Origin: Planctomycetota bacterium
GTDB lineage: Bacteria > Planctomycetota > Planctomycetia > Planctomycetales > Planctomycetaceae
NCBI GenBank assembly: GCA_014584345.1
Contig: JACTNB010000033.1
Coordinates: 248,001-312,000 of the forward strand
Direction of reading: 5' to 3'
Length of the DNA: 64,000 nt
Each line of letters begins with the position of its first letter. Position 1 is the stretch's first letter. Shown piece by piece: positions 8,474-17,488 of the stretch. Both the position numbers and the translations under genes were made by a program. The notes beneath the pieces are model-generated. The model made no database searches and was not told the origin of the DNA. It was given only the letters and a program-made list of their open reading frames with translations.

Positions 8474-8965
8474 TCAATCGACACGAATACCTTGTGACAC
8501 CAGTTGGAGTTCCTGCCAAGCGTTTCGGTGGTGATTCTGCATGCGTTCGTCGATCATGCGAAATTTTTCCTGTTGATCGCCGAGATTGAACTGTTTGAGG
8601 ACGAGTCGGGCACTTACGACTTCCTCTTCGCCTACCCTCCCGTTCGTCTTGAGTGTCCAGGTGGGGCCTTCGCTTTTGATGACATCCGCCTGAACTGTCA
8701 GTGTGTGCCCCGGGGCTACAAAACTTTTGAATCGCAGCGCTTTTGTCTCGCTCAACAGTACGGTGCTGTATTCAAAGTTCGTGGAAAGTCGCATGAGCCA
8801 GCCGCAGGACTGCACCAGGGTTTCCAGCATCATGACTCCAGGCATAACAGGAAAGCCCGGAAAATGATCCGCCAGATACTCCTCCGCACGCGTGAGATTT
8901 TTCACCGTGACTATCCGGGTGTTCGCCTGAAGTTCCACCACTTTATCGATCAGGGAAAATCTCAC
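8474..8965 (-). CDS. FabZ-like 3-hydroxyacyl-ACP dehydratase (second copy)
   Basis: 163 aa hotdog-fold dehydratase and the first gene of the fatty-acid-type set. The motif DHFPGFPVMPGVMMLETLVQ gives His34 and Glu48. The following region (SETKALRFKSFVAPGHTLTV) fits the substrate-tunnel segment of FabZ. It shares the MR...DKVVELQ N-terminus and the HFPGFPVMP block with the copy at 5705-6205, but the halves after the active site differ. Housekeeping FabZ in other bacteria is usually next to lpxA, which is not the case here. Confidence 0.88.
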   Translation of the reverse strand: MRFSLIDKVVELQANTRIVTVKNLTRAEEYLADHFPGFPVMPGVMMLETLVQSCGWLMRLSTNFEYSTVLLSETKALRFKSFVAPGHTLTVQADVIKSEGPTWTLKTNGRVGEEEVVSARLVLKQFNLGDQQEKFRMIDERMQNHHRNAWQELQLVSQGIRVD

Positions 8966-9455
8966 GCATATTCTCCAGACATGGTCACTGGTCGCGGACC
9001 ATGGACTATTGTAAACTCTCTCAAGGGATAATTTTCCGTATTACTGCCAACATAGTCACTGACAGCGTTCGCTGCAAATGAGCAGACGATGTCGTGGGAT
9101 GCGTAATCGAATGCATCCGTCCGCCAGATATCGCCCGGAGTGCGCCAGAAAGTCTGGCCCTTTCCGTGCGAATGCGGGCGGAGTGTGTCAGCGAGAAATA
9201 TAAAGGGCGTATAACTCCAAAACAACGCTGGAGTTACGATTCAGAGTGCAGGTTCGACCGGTTTCGTCCCGGTTATACCGATTGTAGGATGGCCGAATCG
9301 TTCCAGCGACGTTTCCTGGCAATTCGTTGGACGCGCCCCCAGATGCGGCGTCTAATGGATGCATCAAGGAATGGAGATGCGTGAAGCGAGGCTTTCCCTT
9401 AATGTATTCCCGAGAGACATCATCGGGAAAATGGCCTTACTGCAGGGATAAATTC
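8966..9455. other. 490-nt region without a supported gene
   Basis: This is the divergent region between the fabZ-like gene (minus) and the SUMF1 lipoprotein gene (plus). An 87-aa minus frame (8962-9225) overlaps the fabZ start and looks like leader sequence. A perfect 8-bp inverted repeat lies at 9212-9219/9229-9236 (TAACTCCA/TGGAGTTA). Both promoters should be here, but I could not place them. Confidence 0.45.
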
Positions 9456-10652
9456 ATGCGGAATCGCAAAAAAATCGGCATTCAGACCACGGCACCGATC
9501 GTGCTGGCCTTCTTCAGCCTGTGCCTGCCCACGTTGTTCCTTTGCGGGTGCCAAGGGGGAGGCGAAGGGCCAGCCCCTCCCGTTGCCGCCCCGCAGGACG
9601 AGCAACCAGCCGTCGTGGTTGTTCCCGAAGTCAGGCAGCCTTTACTGGCCGTCCCCGAGAGAGCCCCCCAGAAGTCAACTCCTGCTACTGTCTCGCCCGA
9701 TGCGCATTGGACCGCGCCCGAGCACGCAAATTTCGTCTTTATGGACGAAGTGGAGACGCAGCAAAAACTCATCGCGAATCTGATGCGTTTCCGGTCGCCA
9801 GACTCGGGGAATAATTCCAGCCATTTTGACGTGGTTTCGACTCCTCCATTGACCCGCGGGACGAAAGACCCCCAGAAAAAACTCCCTGCGTTTTTTACGG
9901 AGCTTCCGCAGCATGGCTACGATGGCTCGGGCTGGCCGTTACGTATTCATAGCGACATCGACCAGTCGGAAATGGTCTTTGTGCCCGCCGGCACTTTCAT
10001 CCGGGGGAAGGATGGGGCCGGAGAGGAATTCGGGCCGCAACATGCGGTTTATCTTGGCCCGTATTATATCGATGTGCGCGAAGTGACAATCGAAGACTTC
10101 GCGGCGTATCGCGAGCATGTGAGCAGTACGGGAGGTCGCAGCCCGCAACAGCCGATCAATCAGCCAGCCAGTGAAGCACGGCATCCCGCGTTGGGAGTCA
10201 CTTGGCGCGATGCCGGTTTGTATCTGGAATATGTCCACAAGCAACTCCCAACCGAAGCGGAATGGGAAAAAGGGGCGCGGGGAGCCGGTGGCTTTGATCA
10301 TCCCTGGGGGTACGGCCGCCCGGCATGGCATAAATCGCGCACGCCCGGGCAGATTTCCAGCGTCATGGAATACCCTGCCGATACCAGCCCCTATGGGGCA
10401 ATGGATATGGCCGGGAATGCGCGGGAATGGTGCAGCGACTGGTATTCGCCGACGGCTTACCGTCAAGCCCTGATGGAATCGGGTGAAGTTCCGCGCAACC
10501 CCCAAGGCCCGAAAAAATCCGAGCCGTCATCCCAACGCGTCGTAAAGGGAAACGGCCCCAACTGGGTGGTCTGGCATCGGGGGAGCGCCTCCCTGAGTGA
10601 TCGCCCTGCCGATGTCGGCTTCCGAGGCGTTCTGCATTTACCGGCCGAATGA
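9456..10652 (+). CDS. lipoprotein with FGE/SUMF1 domain
   Basis: 398 aa from the ATG at 9456, preceded by AGGGA. The frame is open further upstream but without signal-like sequence. The N-terminus has basic residues, a hydrophobic stretch and a lipobox-like LCGC at 29-32, so it is probably a lipoprotein. After a Pro-rich linker comes a formylglycine-generating-enzyme-type domain: MVFVPAGTFIRG, FYIDxxEVT-like YYIDVREVT, PTEAEWEKGARG, DMAGNAREWCSDWY and a final RGVLHLP. The active-site cysteine pair of true FGE is not seen, so it is more likely a non-catalytic relative. No sulfatase gene lies nearby. Confidence 0.82.
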   Translation: MRNRKKIGIQTTAPIVLAFFSLCLPTLFLCGCQGGGEGPAPPVAAPQDEQPAVVVVPEVRQPLLAVPERAPQKSTPATVSPDAHWTAPEHANFVFMDEVETQQKLIANLMRFRSPDSGNNSSHFDVVSTPPLTRGTKDPQKKLPAFFTELPQHGYDGSGWPLRIHSDIDQSEMVFVPAGTFIRGKDGAGEEFGPQHAVYLGPYYIDVREVTIEDFAAYREHVSSTGGRSPQQPINQPASEARHPALGVTWRDAGLYLEYVHKQLPTEAEWEKGARGAGGFDHPWGYGRPAWHKSRTPGQISSVMEYPADTSPYGAMDMAGNAREWCSDWYSPTAYRQALMESGEVPRNPQGPKKSEPSSQRVVKGNGPNWVVWHRGSASLSDRPADVGFRGVLHLPAE

Positions 10653-10699
10653 TTTTTGACGACCGATTCTGCCCCCTCAAAACAAAACGTTTCCGAAAT

Positions 10700-12889
10700 T
10701 CAATCCACCAGACGACTGTTGGGTCGTTTCAGGATTTCCTCGAAGATCTGCGTGAGCCGTTGCTCGTATTCCGTGGGGTTTCCCGATCCACGCGGGCTTT
10801 GTCCATTGCGATCGGTCTGGGCCATGCGGGCGATTCGGTCCATAAAGCCGTAGTCGGTGCCCAGTCCCATGCCCACGGCAAACAGATTGCTGCTGGAACT
10901 ATCGGCCTGAAACTGAGCGGTTTGCATCAGGACGGAGTTATACCAGACATAACCGCTCTCGTAGAAATCGTCATGTGGATTATCCGAAATGTAATCGTTG
11001 ATTTCCGCGGCGCTGCTTTGCCAGGCATTGGGGACTCCGTCCGTCAGCAGGACAATCACTTTTGTTGTGAAGCGGCGTCCACTCCCCCCTTCGCTGGTAG
11101 GCTTCAAATGATTGCGCGCCATCAGCATCCCAGCGTCCATGGCCGTGGTATAGCCGATGTCGCTGGTGGCTTGCAGCGTGGTGCAGGCCTGCATGGCAGC
11201 GTCGTAGTCTCCCGTGAGTGTCAGCACCAGTTCGGGTTCATGAAAATTATCCAGGCCATCATAGGTGACAATGGAAACCCGATCCCCCGTGCCTGCCGTG
11301 AGTCCCGTATTTAGTTCCTTCACCACCTGCAACGCGGCAATCAGTGATCTGCGCACGGCATGCATCGGCTGCGTCCGTGGAGGAAAGCTGAATGTTCCAC
11401 CCGCCGTGGCCTCGTTATGAAACGGGCAATAAGGGCTTTCAATGGAAATGGGAGCTTTCCCCGTGAGCGCGGGATTGGCATTGCTGTTGTTGTTATGTTC
11501 GGGGCTGCGATCGCGCCCCCAGTCGAGCATGTACTGTGTGTACGTGATGTAGCCAATTCGGTTCCGCCAGGCCCGGGGCAAATTCACGCTGGTCCCCGGA
11601 TAAGTCGCGGAGTTGGGATTATTGAATTTGTCAATCCGGTCGCTGTCCTGCGAGGGGGGGACGCTCACCTTGAGCGTTGAGCCCAACCGTGGCGTTCCGA
11701 TCGGGGGCCCCGCTGCCGCCAGGGTTTCGAACGTGAATCCGCCACGTGCAAGATCATAACGCATCCCCTGCAGCAGATCGCGCACAAGTGAAACACCCGG
11801 CCAATTGCTGCTCGATCGGAAATCCAATTCGTCCCGAAGCGAATAACTTCCCGCAGGAGGCGGGGGAGGACCGGGAGAACCTCCACCACCGCCGCCACCT
11901 CCACCGCCGCCGCCGCCTCCTCCTCCTCCTCCGCCGCCGCCAGAAGGGGGAGGGCTGGGGGGATTCTTGCCGACGGACCGGCTCTGGATGATGTAATCGA
12001 GGTACTTTTCCCAGTACCCATAATGCGTTGCGGAATTGGCGGGGGGACTTGCAGCGGGCATGACCTGGGCAATCTGGTAATCGATCATCCAGGCATACGC
12101 CTTCCGCTTGCGTTGGATCTCGGAGTCCGTATTGACGATGCGATAGGGATCGGGAATCGAGGCCAGTGTCAGGGGGCCATCGTCCTTTGTCATTTCCGCA
12201 TAGGCATAGGAGTCTTGCGGCACACCCAGTGGGGCACCGATGTACTGCGTGGGCCCGGGAAACGTCCCGAAGCCAAGGTCAGAATACAGGTCGTTCATCA
12301 GGTTGGTTCCCGCGGTGGGATAGCCATCTCCCGCCAGCATGGAATCGATCACTCCCGTGGCCCAGCAGGGTTCGGTATCGTCGTTCATGGAACCGGAGAG
12401 GTCCACCACGAATACGATGTCCCGTGGAGTCATCATGGCGATGGCATCGGCCGCGGCAGACATGCGGTCATGACCGATCACAGGGGCGAAAAACGTGGGA
12501 TGATCGAGTCTGCGGGCGAAAACGCGCACAGCGTTTGCCCCTTCGCTGCTTACGGTGAAGGTGCGGCTCACTTCATTAAAAATACCGATTTCGATGTCGG
12601 AGGTGTCCAGGGTAACCGGTTGTCCGGCCACGAAATTGGCCTGGGCCAATTGCGTGGCAACCTGGCGGGCCTGTGCTTCGCTGATACCCAGTTCCTTGAC
12701 GGCAGCCAGCGCGGCGGCATCGGCGGTCGCCTGCAGGTCAGATTTCATGACCGTCAGATATCCGATATCGATCGTGAACGCCACGAAGGCGAAGATCACA
12801 ACCATCAGCAGTGCTGCCAACACAACAATCGCGCCGCGGCGGGGATGCGGCACTTCAAAAACCGCAGTAGGGGTATGTCCATTTTTCAT
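10700..12889 (-). CDS. TadG-like protein with von Willebrand A domain and poly-Gly linker
   Basis: 729 aa. The N-terminus is TadE/TadG-like: RRGAIVVLAALLMVVIFAFVAFTIDIG (a membrane segment at ~20-45), then SDLQATADAAALAA, the Flp pilus putative Tad_N pattern. A vWA domain follows, with MIDAS DLSGSMND (Asp163, Ser165, Ser167) and a later LLTDGVPNAW. Between these lies a run of 22 glycines (about 316-337) flanked by Pro-rich stretches. It is encoded by degenerate GGN codons at ~11879-11944, so it is length-unstable in principle. It probably acts at the envelope as a Flp/Tad-type accessory. The adjacent upstream gene encodes a TadE-like protein. No tadA, tadB or tadC is seen nearby. Confidence 0.85.
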   Translation of the reverse strand: MKNGHTPTAVFEVPHPRRGAIVVLAALLMVVIFAFVAFTIDIGYLTVMKSDLQATADAAALAAVKELGISEAQARQVATQLAQANFVAGQPVTLDTSDIEIGIFNEVSRTFTVSSEGANAVRVFARRLDHPTFFAPVIGHDRMSAAADAIAMMTPRDIVFVVDLSGSMNDDTEPCWATGVIDSMLAGDGYPTAGTNLMNDLYSDLGFGTFPGPTQYIGAPLGVPQDSYAYAEMTKDDGPLTLASIPDPYRIVNTDSEIQRKRKAYAWMIDYQIAQVMPAASPPANSATHYGYWEKYLDYIIQSRSVGKNPPSPPPSGGGGGGGGGGGGGGGGGGGGGSPGPPPPPAGSYSLRDELDFRSSSNWPGVSLVRDLLQGMRYDLARGGFTFETLAAAGPPIGTPRLGSTLKVSVPPSQDSDRIDKFNNPNSATYPGTSVNLPRAWRNRIGYITYTQYMLDWGRDRSPEHNNNSNANPALTGKAPISIESPYCPFHNEATAGGTFSFPPRTQPMHAVRRSLIAALQVVKELNTGLTAGTGDRVSIVTYDGLDNFHEPELVLTLTGDYDAAMQACTTLQATSDIGYTTAMDAGMLMARNHLKPTSEGGSGRRFTTKVIVLLTDGVPNAWQSSAAEINDYISDNPHDDFYESGYVWYNSVLMQTAQFQADSSSSNLFAVGMGLGTDYGFMDRIARMAQTDRNGQSPRGSGNPTEYEQRLTQIFEEILKRPNSRLVD

Positions 12890-12946
12890 GGTTTATCTGA
12901 TAACTCACGAGTTAAAGTGGCACTTTCGACGAAGTCTCGCGGCGGA

Positions 12947-13411
12947 CTATTCATGCCGCATCGTGGCTTGGCCATTGATCTCCATGCCATTGAGGTAATT
13001 GCCCCGGATATAACTGACTTCCTGAAAAGGGACGCGCACTCTCACGGTGACCAGGTCGCCTTCGTTGGCATTCGCCAGTTGATCGAGAGGATTGGGGTTG
13101 TCCGGCCCCGCTTGAATCGTGATCTCCACGCTGATCGATGTGGTATCCACACGGCAAGTCGAGCTGACAAATTCCGCGATATCGGCGCTCACGGTTGCGT
13201 TGGTGGAGCCATTCAAAATCGCTCGGCGGGCTCCTTCCCGGGCCGCATTCGAGACAATCTGGGTAACCATCATGGCTCGACCAAATTCGACAATGCCTAG
13301 CAGAACCATCATGAATACGGGAAGAATCACGGCCATTTCCACAACGGCTGCCCCCCGCCGATTGGTTTGGCGGGCAGTCGAGAAATTCGAAGATCGCAAT
13401 GGACGGATCAT
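12947..13411 (-). CDS. TadE-like pseudopilin
   Basis: 154 aa from the ATG at 13411. An ATG at 13459 and the frame start at 13510 are also possible, and no clear Shine-Dalgarno decides. The segment RRGAAVVEMAVILPVFMMVLLGIVEFGRAMMV is the TadE signature, with the conserved Glu in the prepilin-like helix. SNAAREGARRA follows. The C-terminal part is a beta-rich periplasmic domain. It lies ~57 nt upstream of the TadG-like gene on the same strand, so the two probably form an operon for a Flp/Tad-like envelope structure. Confidence 0.82.
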   Translation of the reverse strand: MIRPLRSSNFSTARQTNRRGAAVVEMAVILPVFMMVLLGIVEFGRAMMVTQIVSNAAREGARRAILNGSTNATVSADIAEFVSSTCRVDTTSISVEITIQAGPDNPNPLDQLANANEGDLVTVRVRVPFQEVSYIRGNYLNGMEINGQATMRHE

Positions 13412-13686
13412 TGTGGAGGCTTCATGGAATGAAGTGACGTGAAACCCACCATGTGGCATGGCGGCGCAATTCAACAATCGGACCCCGAAATTTGGGGAAT
13501 ACCAATTCAAGCCTAGAATGCAATTCCGAGGCTATCCCGCGAAGTCAGACAAATCGCGACGAATTCCGTATGCATTGTGCCGATGGCAACGCTTGGGAGG
13601 GTTGTGGCAATTTCCGGAACTCCCACCGAAATTGCATCGCAAGGGGGAAGTTCTGCCAGGAAGCCCCCTCCCCTTTTCGGGCAGGC

Positions 13687-14532
13687 TCAGCTACCGGTGC
13701 TGCGATAGCGGCCGATCGACCAGAAGAAAATGCGGCGAGACAACACCAGAAAGCAGACTGTCGCCAGGGGAGCCCACAGCAATATCCACCCCGGTTCCAG
13801 ACTCATGGAAAGCAGGGTGCGCGCGGGGACGGTCACTACTAGCAATATCGGGAGACCATAGCTGAAGACGACGCGAAGCACTTCGGCCAAGGGGTTCCCC
13901 GTATAAATCTGCTGGGGATAACGGGCGAAGACCGTGACATAGAACCAGAAATCGTATAGCCCCTGATTCCGTCCCAGCCACACGCTGGAACTGGCCATGG
14001 CGATCATCAACCCGTAAAAAAACGCGACGCCAACAAGTACCAGCAGGAGATACAACGCCACATTCCAGGGCGACAGGGGACGCCCCAGGGACCAGACCGA
14101 ATATGCCAGCAGGGCCAGGGCCAGCAGAAATTGATTGATCATCCCCAGATTCATTTTTTCAATCGACACCAGAAACTGAGGATCGATCGGCTTCAACAGG
14201 AGAAAGTCGAGGTTCCCGGTGCGGATCAATTCACTGAAGTTCGCGCAGTTGGGCATGAACACGGCTTCGACGATCGAATTGATCAACATGCCAGTGGCCA
14301 TGAAGCCAAAGTATTCCGCCCTGCTCCAATCCGCAATCGATTCCACGTTTCGATAGATAATCTCGAACAACACAATCTGGGCCGCAAACCAGAAACCCCG
14401 GGTCACCAGCGTGATCACAAAATTTCCGCGAAACGACAGCTCGCGCAACAGGGAATTCTTGGCGCACCGCAACCACACTCCCCAGTAATCGGGGCGGAAG
14501 GCCCTGGTTGCACTCTGTTTGTTGGGATCCAT
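13687..14532 (-). CDS. ABC-2 type transporter permease (PF06182-like)
   Basis: 281 aa from the ATG at 14532, with a CAGGAG 14-19 nt upstream. It has six predicted membrane segments, for example GFWFAAQIVLFEIIY, NVALYLLLVLVGVAFFYGLMIAMA and ILLWAPLATVCFLVLS. The GNLDFLLLKPI motif is typical of the DUF990/ABC2_membrane_6 permeases. Such permeases normally pair with a second permease and an ATPase, but neither lies next to it here. The partners are probably elsewhere. The substrate is unknown. Confidence 0.85.
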   Translation of the reverse strand: MDPNKQSATRAFRPDYWGVWLRCAKNSLLRELSFRGNFVITLVTRGFWFAAQIVLFEIIYRNVESIADWSRAEYFGFMATGMLINSIVEAVFMPNCANFSELIRTGNLDFLLLKPIDPQFLVSIEKMNLGMINQFLLALALLAYSVWSLGRPLSPWNVALYLLLVLVGVAFFYGLMIAMASSSVWLGRNQGLYDFWFYVTVFARYPQQIYTGNPLAEVLRVVFSYGLPILLVVTVPARTLLSMSLEPGWILLWAPLATVCFLVLSRRIFFWSIGRYRSTGS

Positions 14533-14642
14533 GCGAAACGATGACTCCTGGCACTCTCCGCGAGGCTGTGATTTATTTGAACACGAAAGCAACTTGCCAC
14601 TCCATGTTGGAAATTGCTATGCGCGTGCATACCGCATACATG

Positions 14643-14665
14643 GTACACACAGCGTACCCTACGAA
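14643..14665. repeat. 23-nt intergenic repeat, copy 2 (inverted)
   Basis: GTACACACAGCGTACCCTAC plus GAA. It is the reverse complement of 8341-8363 with one mismatch. It lies in the 265-nt gap between the ABC permease and purM. Confidence 0.65.
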
Positions 14666-14797
14666 AAATTCATGGCCTGTTCGCGTGACAAATGCCCTCG
14701 CTGCAAGCGTTCGGCCAAACTGAATTTCTTCCGTACCCAGCGCTGCCCGGAGTGATACCCTCGGCTCTGCCTGGAAACCCCACGCGGGGGACACAGG

Positions 14798-15847
14798 CTA
14801 TACGATCCTCGCTTCTCCCGTGCCTCCGACGACCTGCCCCAGTGGATAAACAGTGGCCCCCGAGGCCGTCAGACGTTCGCAAACGGACGCCTCAGCGGTG
14901 GCGCGAACAACTAGCACCAGTCCAATCCCCATGTTGAATACGCGGCGCATTTCTTCGATTTCCAATTGCCCCAGATCACGCAACCAGGTAAACAGTGGCG
15001 GAACCGACCAGGCGGACTGTTCGATAACGACGTCCACCTGATTGGGCAACACGCGGGCCAGATTTTCCGCCAAGCCTCCCCCCGTGATGTGCGCAATCGC
15101 CGTGATCTGGGGGCGCAGTTGCTGATCCTGCAGCAGCCCGGCCAACAGGGGAGGATATAACATGGTGGGTGTCAGCAACGCTTCACCGACTGTGCAGTTT
15201 AGCTCGGCAACCCTGTCGTCCACATGCAGCCCAGCATGTTCGAACACGGTTTTGCGAATCAGAGAATAACCGTTGGAGTGAAACCCCGACGCCGCCAGCC
15301 CGAGCACGATATCTCCCGGCTGCACGTTGCGACCATCGATTACTTCCTCCCGTTCGACCACCGCCACGCAAAAGCCGGCCAGGTCGAAGTCGTCGGCCCC
15401 GTATACATCGGGCATGATGGCCGTTTCGCCTCCGATCAACGCCAGTCCCGATTGCTGGCACCCCTCCGCGATTCCCTGAACCAGGTGTTCGGTCAGTTGG
15501 GGATCATCCCGTCCCATCGCCAGGTAGTCGAGGAAAAACAGGGGTTCCGCCCCAAGGCAGAGGCAGTCGTTCACGCACATGCCCACCAAGTCGATACCGA
15601 TGGTGCCGTACTGACCGGTCATCTGGGCGATCTTCAGTTTCGTCCCCACCCCGTCCGTCCCGGAAACCAGCAAGGGATCCCGGTAACGATGCCCATCGCC
15701 AAACAGCCGGAATAGACCGGCAAAGCCCCCTGCCAGTGGTTCAACCCGGGCCGTTTGGGTGCGCTTCACATGCCGGGCGACGCGCTGCATCGATTCCTGG
15801 TACACATCGAGGTCCACTCCCGCGGACTTGTAGTCGAGTTTCGCCAC
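14798..15847 (-). CDS. purM: phosphoribosylformylglycinamidine cyclo-ligase
   Basis: 349 aa, full family length. It forms 5-aminoimidazole ribonucleotide from FGAM with ATP (fifth step of purine synthesis). Conserved blocks are clear: YKSAGVDLD at the start, LLVSGTDGVGTKLKIA, GIDLVGMCVNDCLCLGAEPLFFLDYLA, GGETAIMPDVY, LGLAASGFHSNGYSLIRK and AHITGGGLAENLARVLP. It is a single-copy housekeeping gene, and no other pur gene is adjacent. The start ATG (MAKLDYKSAGVD) follows GAGAAAAC. Confidence 0.96.
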   Translation of the reverse strand: MAKLDYKSAGVDLDVYQESMQRVARHVKRTQTARVEPLAGGFAGLFRLFGDGHRYRDPLLVSGTDGVGTKLKIAQMTGQYGTIGIDLVGMCVNDCLCLGAEPLFFLDYLAMGRDDPQLTEHLVQGIAEGCQQSGLALIGGETAIMPDVYGADDFDLAGFCVAVVEREEVIDGRNVQPGDIVLGLAASGFHSNGYSLIRKTVFEHAGLHVDDRVAELNCTVGEALLTPTMLYPPLLAGLLQDQQLRPQITAIAHITGGGLAENLARVLPNQVDVVIEQSAWSVPPLFTWLRDLGQLEIEEMRRVFNMGIGLVLVVRATAEASVCERLTASGATVYPLGQVVGGTGEARIV

Positions 15848-15995
15848 GTTTTCTCCTTGACTCTTGCCCGAGAATGCTTCGTCTCGTCCCTGCCGCGCTA
15901 CCCAACCCGCGGGATTCCGCCAACAGGGACTGGATTCCTGGAACCGGGATAGCCCCCCTGCTCGACCGGGCTTCGTTGCAGGCCTGGCCCCCCGC

Positions 15996-17108
15996 CTATT
16001 TCGAGATCACCGAGGAATCCGACGCCCCCAATAAATAGAATGCCTGGGGGCTGGGAGACTCGAAGAGCTGCCGCAATAATGTTACTTCGCTGGGTGCCTG
16101 CATGCTGCCCAGGAAGAGATCGGCCAGGGTCGGAGGATGACTATATTCCACCGCCCGGAGTTCGTCGACTCCCAAGTGTTCCCGAAGCTTATCGATGGTT
16201 TCATCCAGATAGCCTATGCCATCGACGAGTCCCTCCGCAACCGCCTGGTCGGCCGTAAAGACTCGACCGGTGGCAACCGCTTCAATCTGCTGGCGATTCA
16301 ACTGGGGGCGTCCGGTTTCAATCACGCCCAGGAAGCGTTGAAAGGCTTCGTCGATAATTCCAGACCAGACTTCCCGTTCGCGATCGGAAAGGGGCTTGAA
16401 GGCGCTAAGGGAATCCTTGAATTCCCCCGTGGTGAGCGGTTCCGAACGCACCCCCACCTTCTCGGCGACTTCTGTGAAATCATAATGAGGAATGATCACC
16501 CCGATCGATCCGGTCCAGGTGGTCGGCTCCGCGAACACTTTTCCCTGATCGCCCACCGCCATGGCAATGTAGTATCCCCCCGACGCCGCGATGCGTTTCA
16601 TTTGTACAAACAGGGGCTTCTTCCGGGCCAGGAGTGTAAGTTCATGATAAATCTGATGGCTGTCGGCGACGAGCCCGCCGGGGCTGTCCACCACCAGCAC
16701 AGCCCCAATGACATCGTCATCTTCGGCGGCCTTCTGGATGGTTTCGATGATGCGTTCCGTGAAGGGAGGCATGATGGTGGCGCTCGCGGTGAGGATCGCC
16801 ACCTTCTTGCGGGCCGTTTTCGAGCCGGAATGATATTGTTCCTGGGGGCCTTCCGTCGTCTGGAAATACGTTCCGTAAGCCGAAAACAGGGCCAGATTCA
16901 ACATGAGCGAGAAAATGAACGCGGCCATCAACACGCGCGGCCACCAGGTGGATCGCGCGGACCGATGGCTGTCGACAATGATGCGGATGACCTGTTCCTG
17001 ACCGCGGGGTACGGTGATTTCGGACGAGGACGCCTGATCACGCGATGGGAAAGCGGGCTGCGATTCGTTCACGGGGTTCTTTGCTCTCGGAAGGTAGTGG
17101 TCTGTCAC
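15996..17108 (-). CDS. sppA: signal peptide peptidase SppA (S49 family)
   Basis: 370 aa from a GTG at 17108; a GTG at 17072 is an equally possible start. It is a short 36-kDa-type SppA with one membrane segment (~58-79) after a ~55-residue cytoplasmic stretch, then the protease domain. The Ser-Lys dyad is Ser176 in IAASGGYYIAM and Lys231 in GEFKDSLS. VVDSPGG and WTGSIGV are also conserved. It cleaves leftover signal peptides or membrane proteins. The long N-terminal tail before the membrane helix is unusual and makes the start uncertain. Confidence 0.9.
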   Translation of the reverse strand: MTDHYLPRAKNPVNESQPAFPSRDQASSSEITVPRGQEQVIRIIVDSHRSARSTWWPRVLMAAFIFSLMLNLALFSAYGTYFQTTEGPQEQYHSGSKTARKKVAILTASATIMPPFTERIIETIQKAAEDDDVIGAVLVVDSPGGLVADSHQIYHELTLLARKKPLFVQMKRIAASGGYYIAMAVGDQGKVFAEPTTWTGSIGVIIPHYDFTEVAEKVGVRSEPLTTGEFKDSLSAFKPLSDREREVWSGIIDEAFQRFLGVIETGRPQLNRQQIEAVATGRVFTADQAVAEGLVDGIGYLDETIDKLREHLGVDELRAVEYSHPPTLADLFLGSMQAPSEVTLLRQLFESPSPQAFYLLGASDSSVISK

Positions 17109-17488
17109 AGATTAATTTTTCGGGACGTATGACAATGGCTTTGCCAGTGAAACCCCATGTTGACGAGAAACCTGCAAGCCACTGGCAAAGCCAATGGCAC
17201 CCAAATCCCAAGCCTGCCAATACAGGAGGTTGTTATTCAGGAGACTCTGCAATAAGAGTTTTAAGGTGTTGAAAGCCATCCTGCAACAAAGAACCTGCGC
17301 GAGCGGCTCGGAAGTGCCGCCGTCCTTCGGGAATCCCTCCCGTAATTTTCAAAAAAAGTCTTGTGTACAGTTATTCTCCACGATCCTGAAGAAATAATTT
17401 CATAAGCCCGGAAGGGTGTGATATCCTGTTACCGGAATTTCATGCGATGTCTCATTGGGTTCTGTTCAGCGGGCCAGGACAGATTGTG
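17109..17488. other. 380-nt divergent intergenic region
   Basis: It holds the palindromic repeat copy at 17131-17202 near sppA. The right half (17203-17488) shows no gene. It should hold the promoter of the Tyr-rich protein gene, which I could not place with confidence. Confidence 0.5.
17131..17202. repeat. Two-armed palindromic intergenic repeat, copy 2
   Basis: A perfect 14-bp inverted repeat: TGGCTTTGCCAGTG (17136-17149) and CACTGGCAAAGCCA (17180-17193), with a 30-nt spacer. The spacer and right arm match 2982-3024. Confidence 0.7.

Noticed and set aside
8962..9225. 87-aa minus frame just upstream of the fabZ-like gene
   Set aside because: No domain and no signal peptide. It overlaps the fabZ-like start codon and sits in the divergent promoter region.
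11872..11945. Trinucleotide tract first read as a possible repeat array
   Set aside because: It encodes a glycine run in one frame, and no spacer pattern is present. It is not a CRISPR or tandem-repeat element.
10700..13411. Complete Tad pilus locus
   Set aside because: Only TadE-like and TadG-like genes are present. No ATPase, secretin or prepilin peptidase gene was found in the window.
14672..14755. 27-codon frame with four Cys (CPRC...) near the ABC permease
   Set aside because: It looks like a tiny zinc-binding peptide, but there is no Shine-Dalgarno and the upstream sequence is the repeat copy. Too short to support without conservation.
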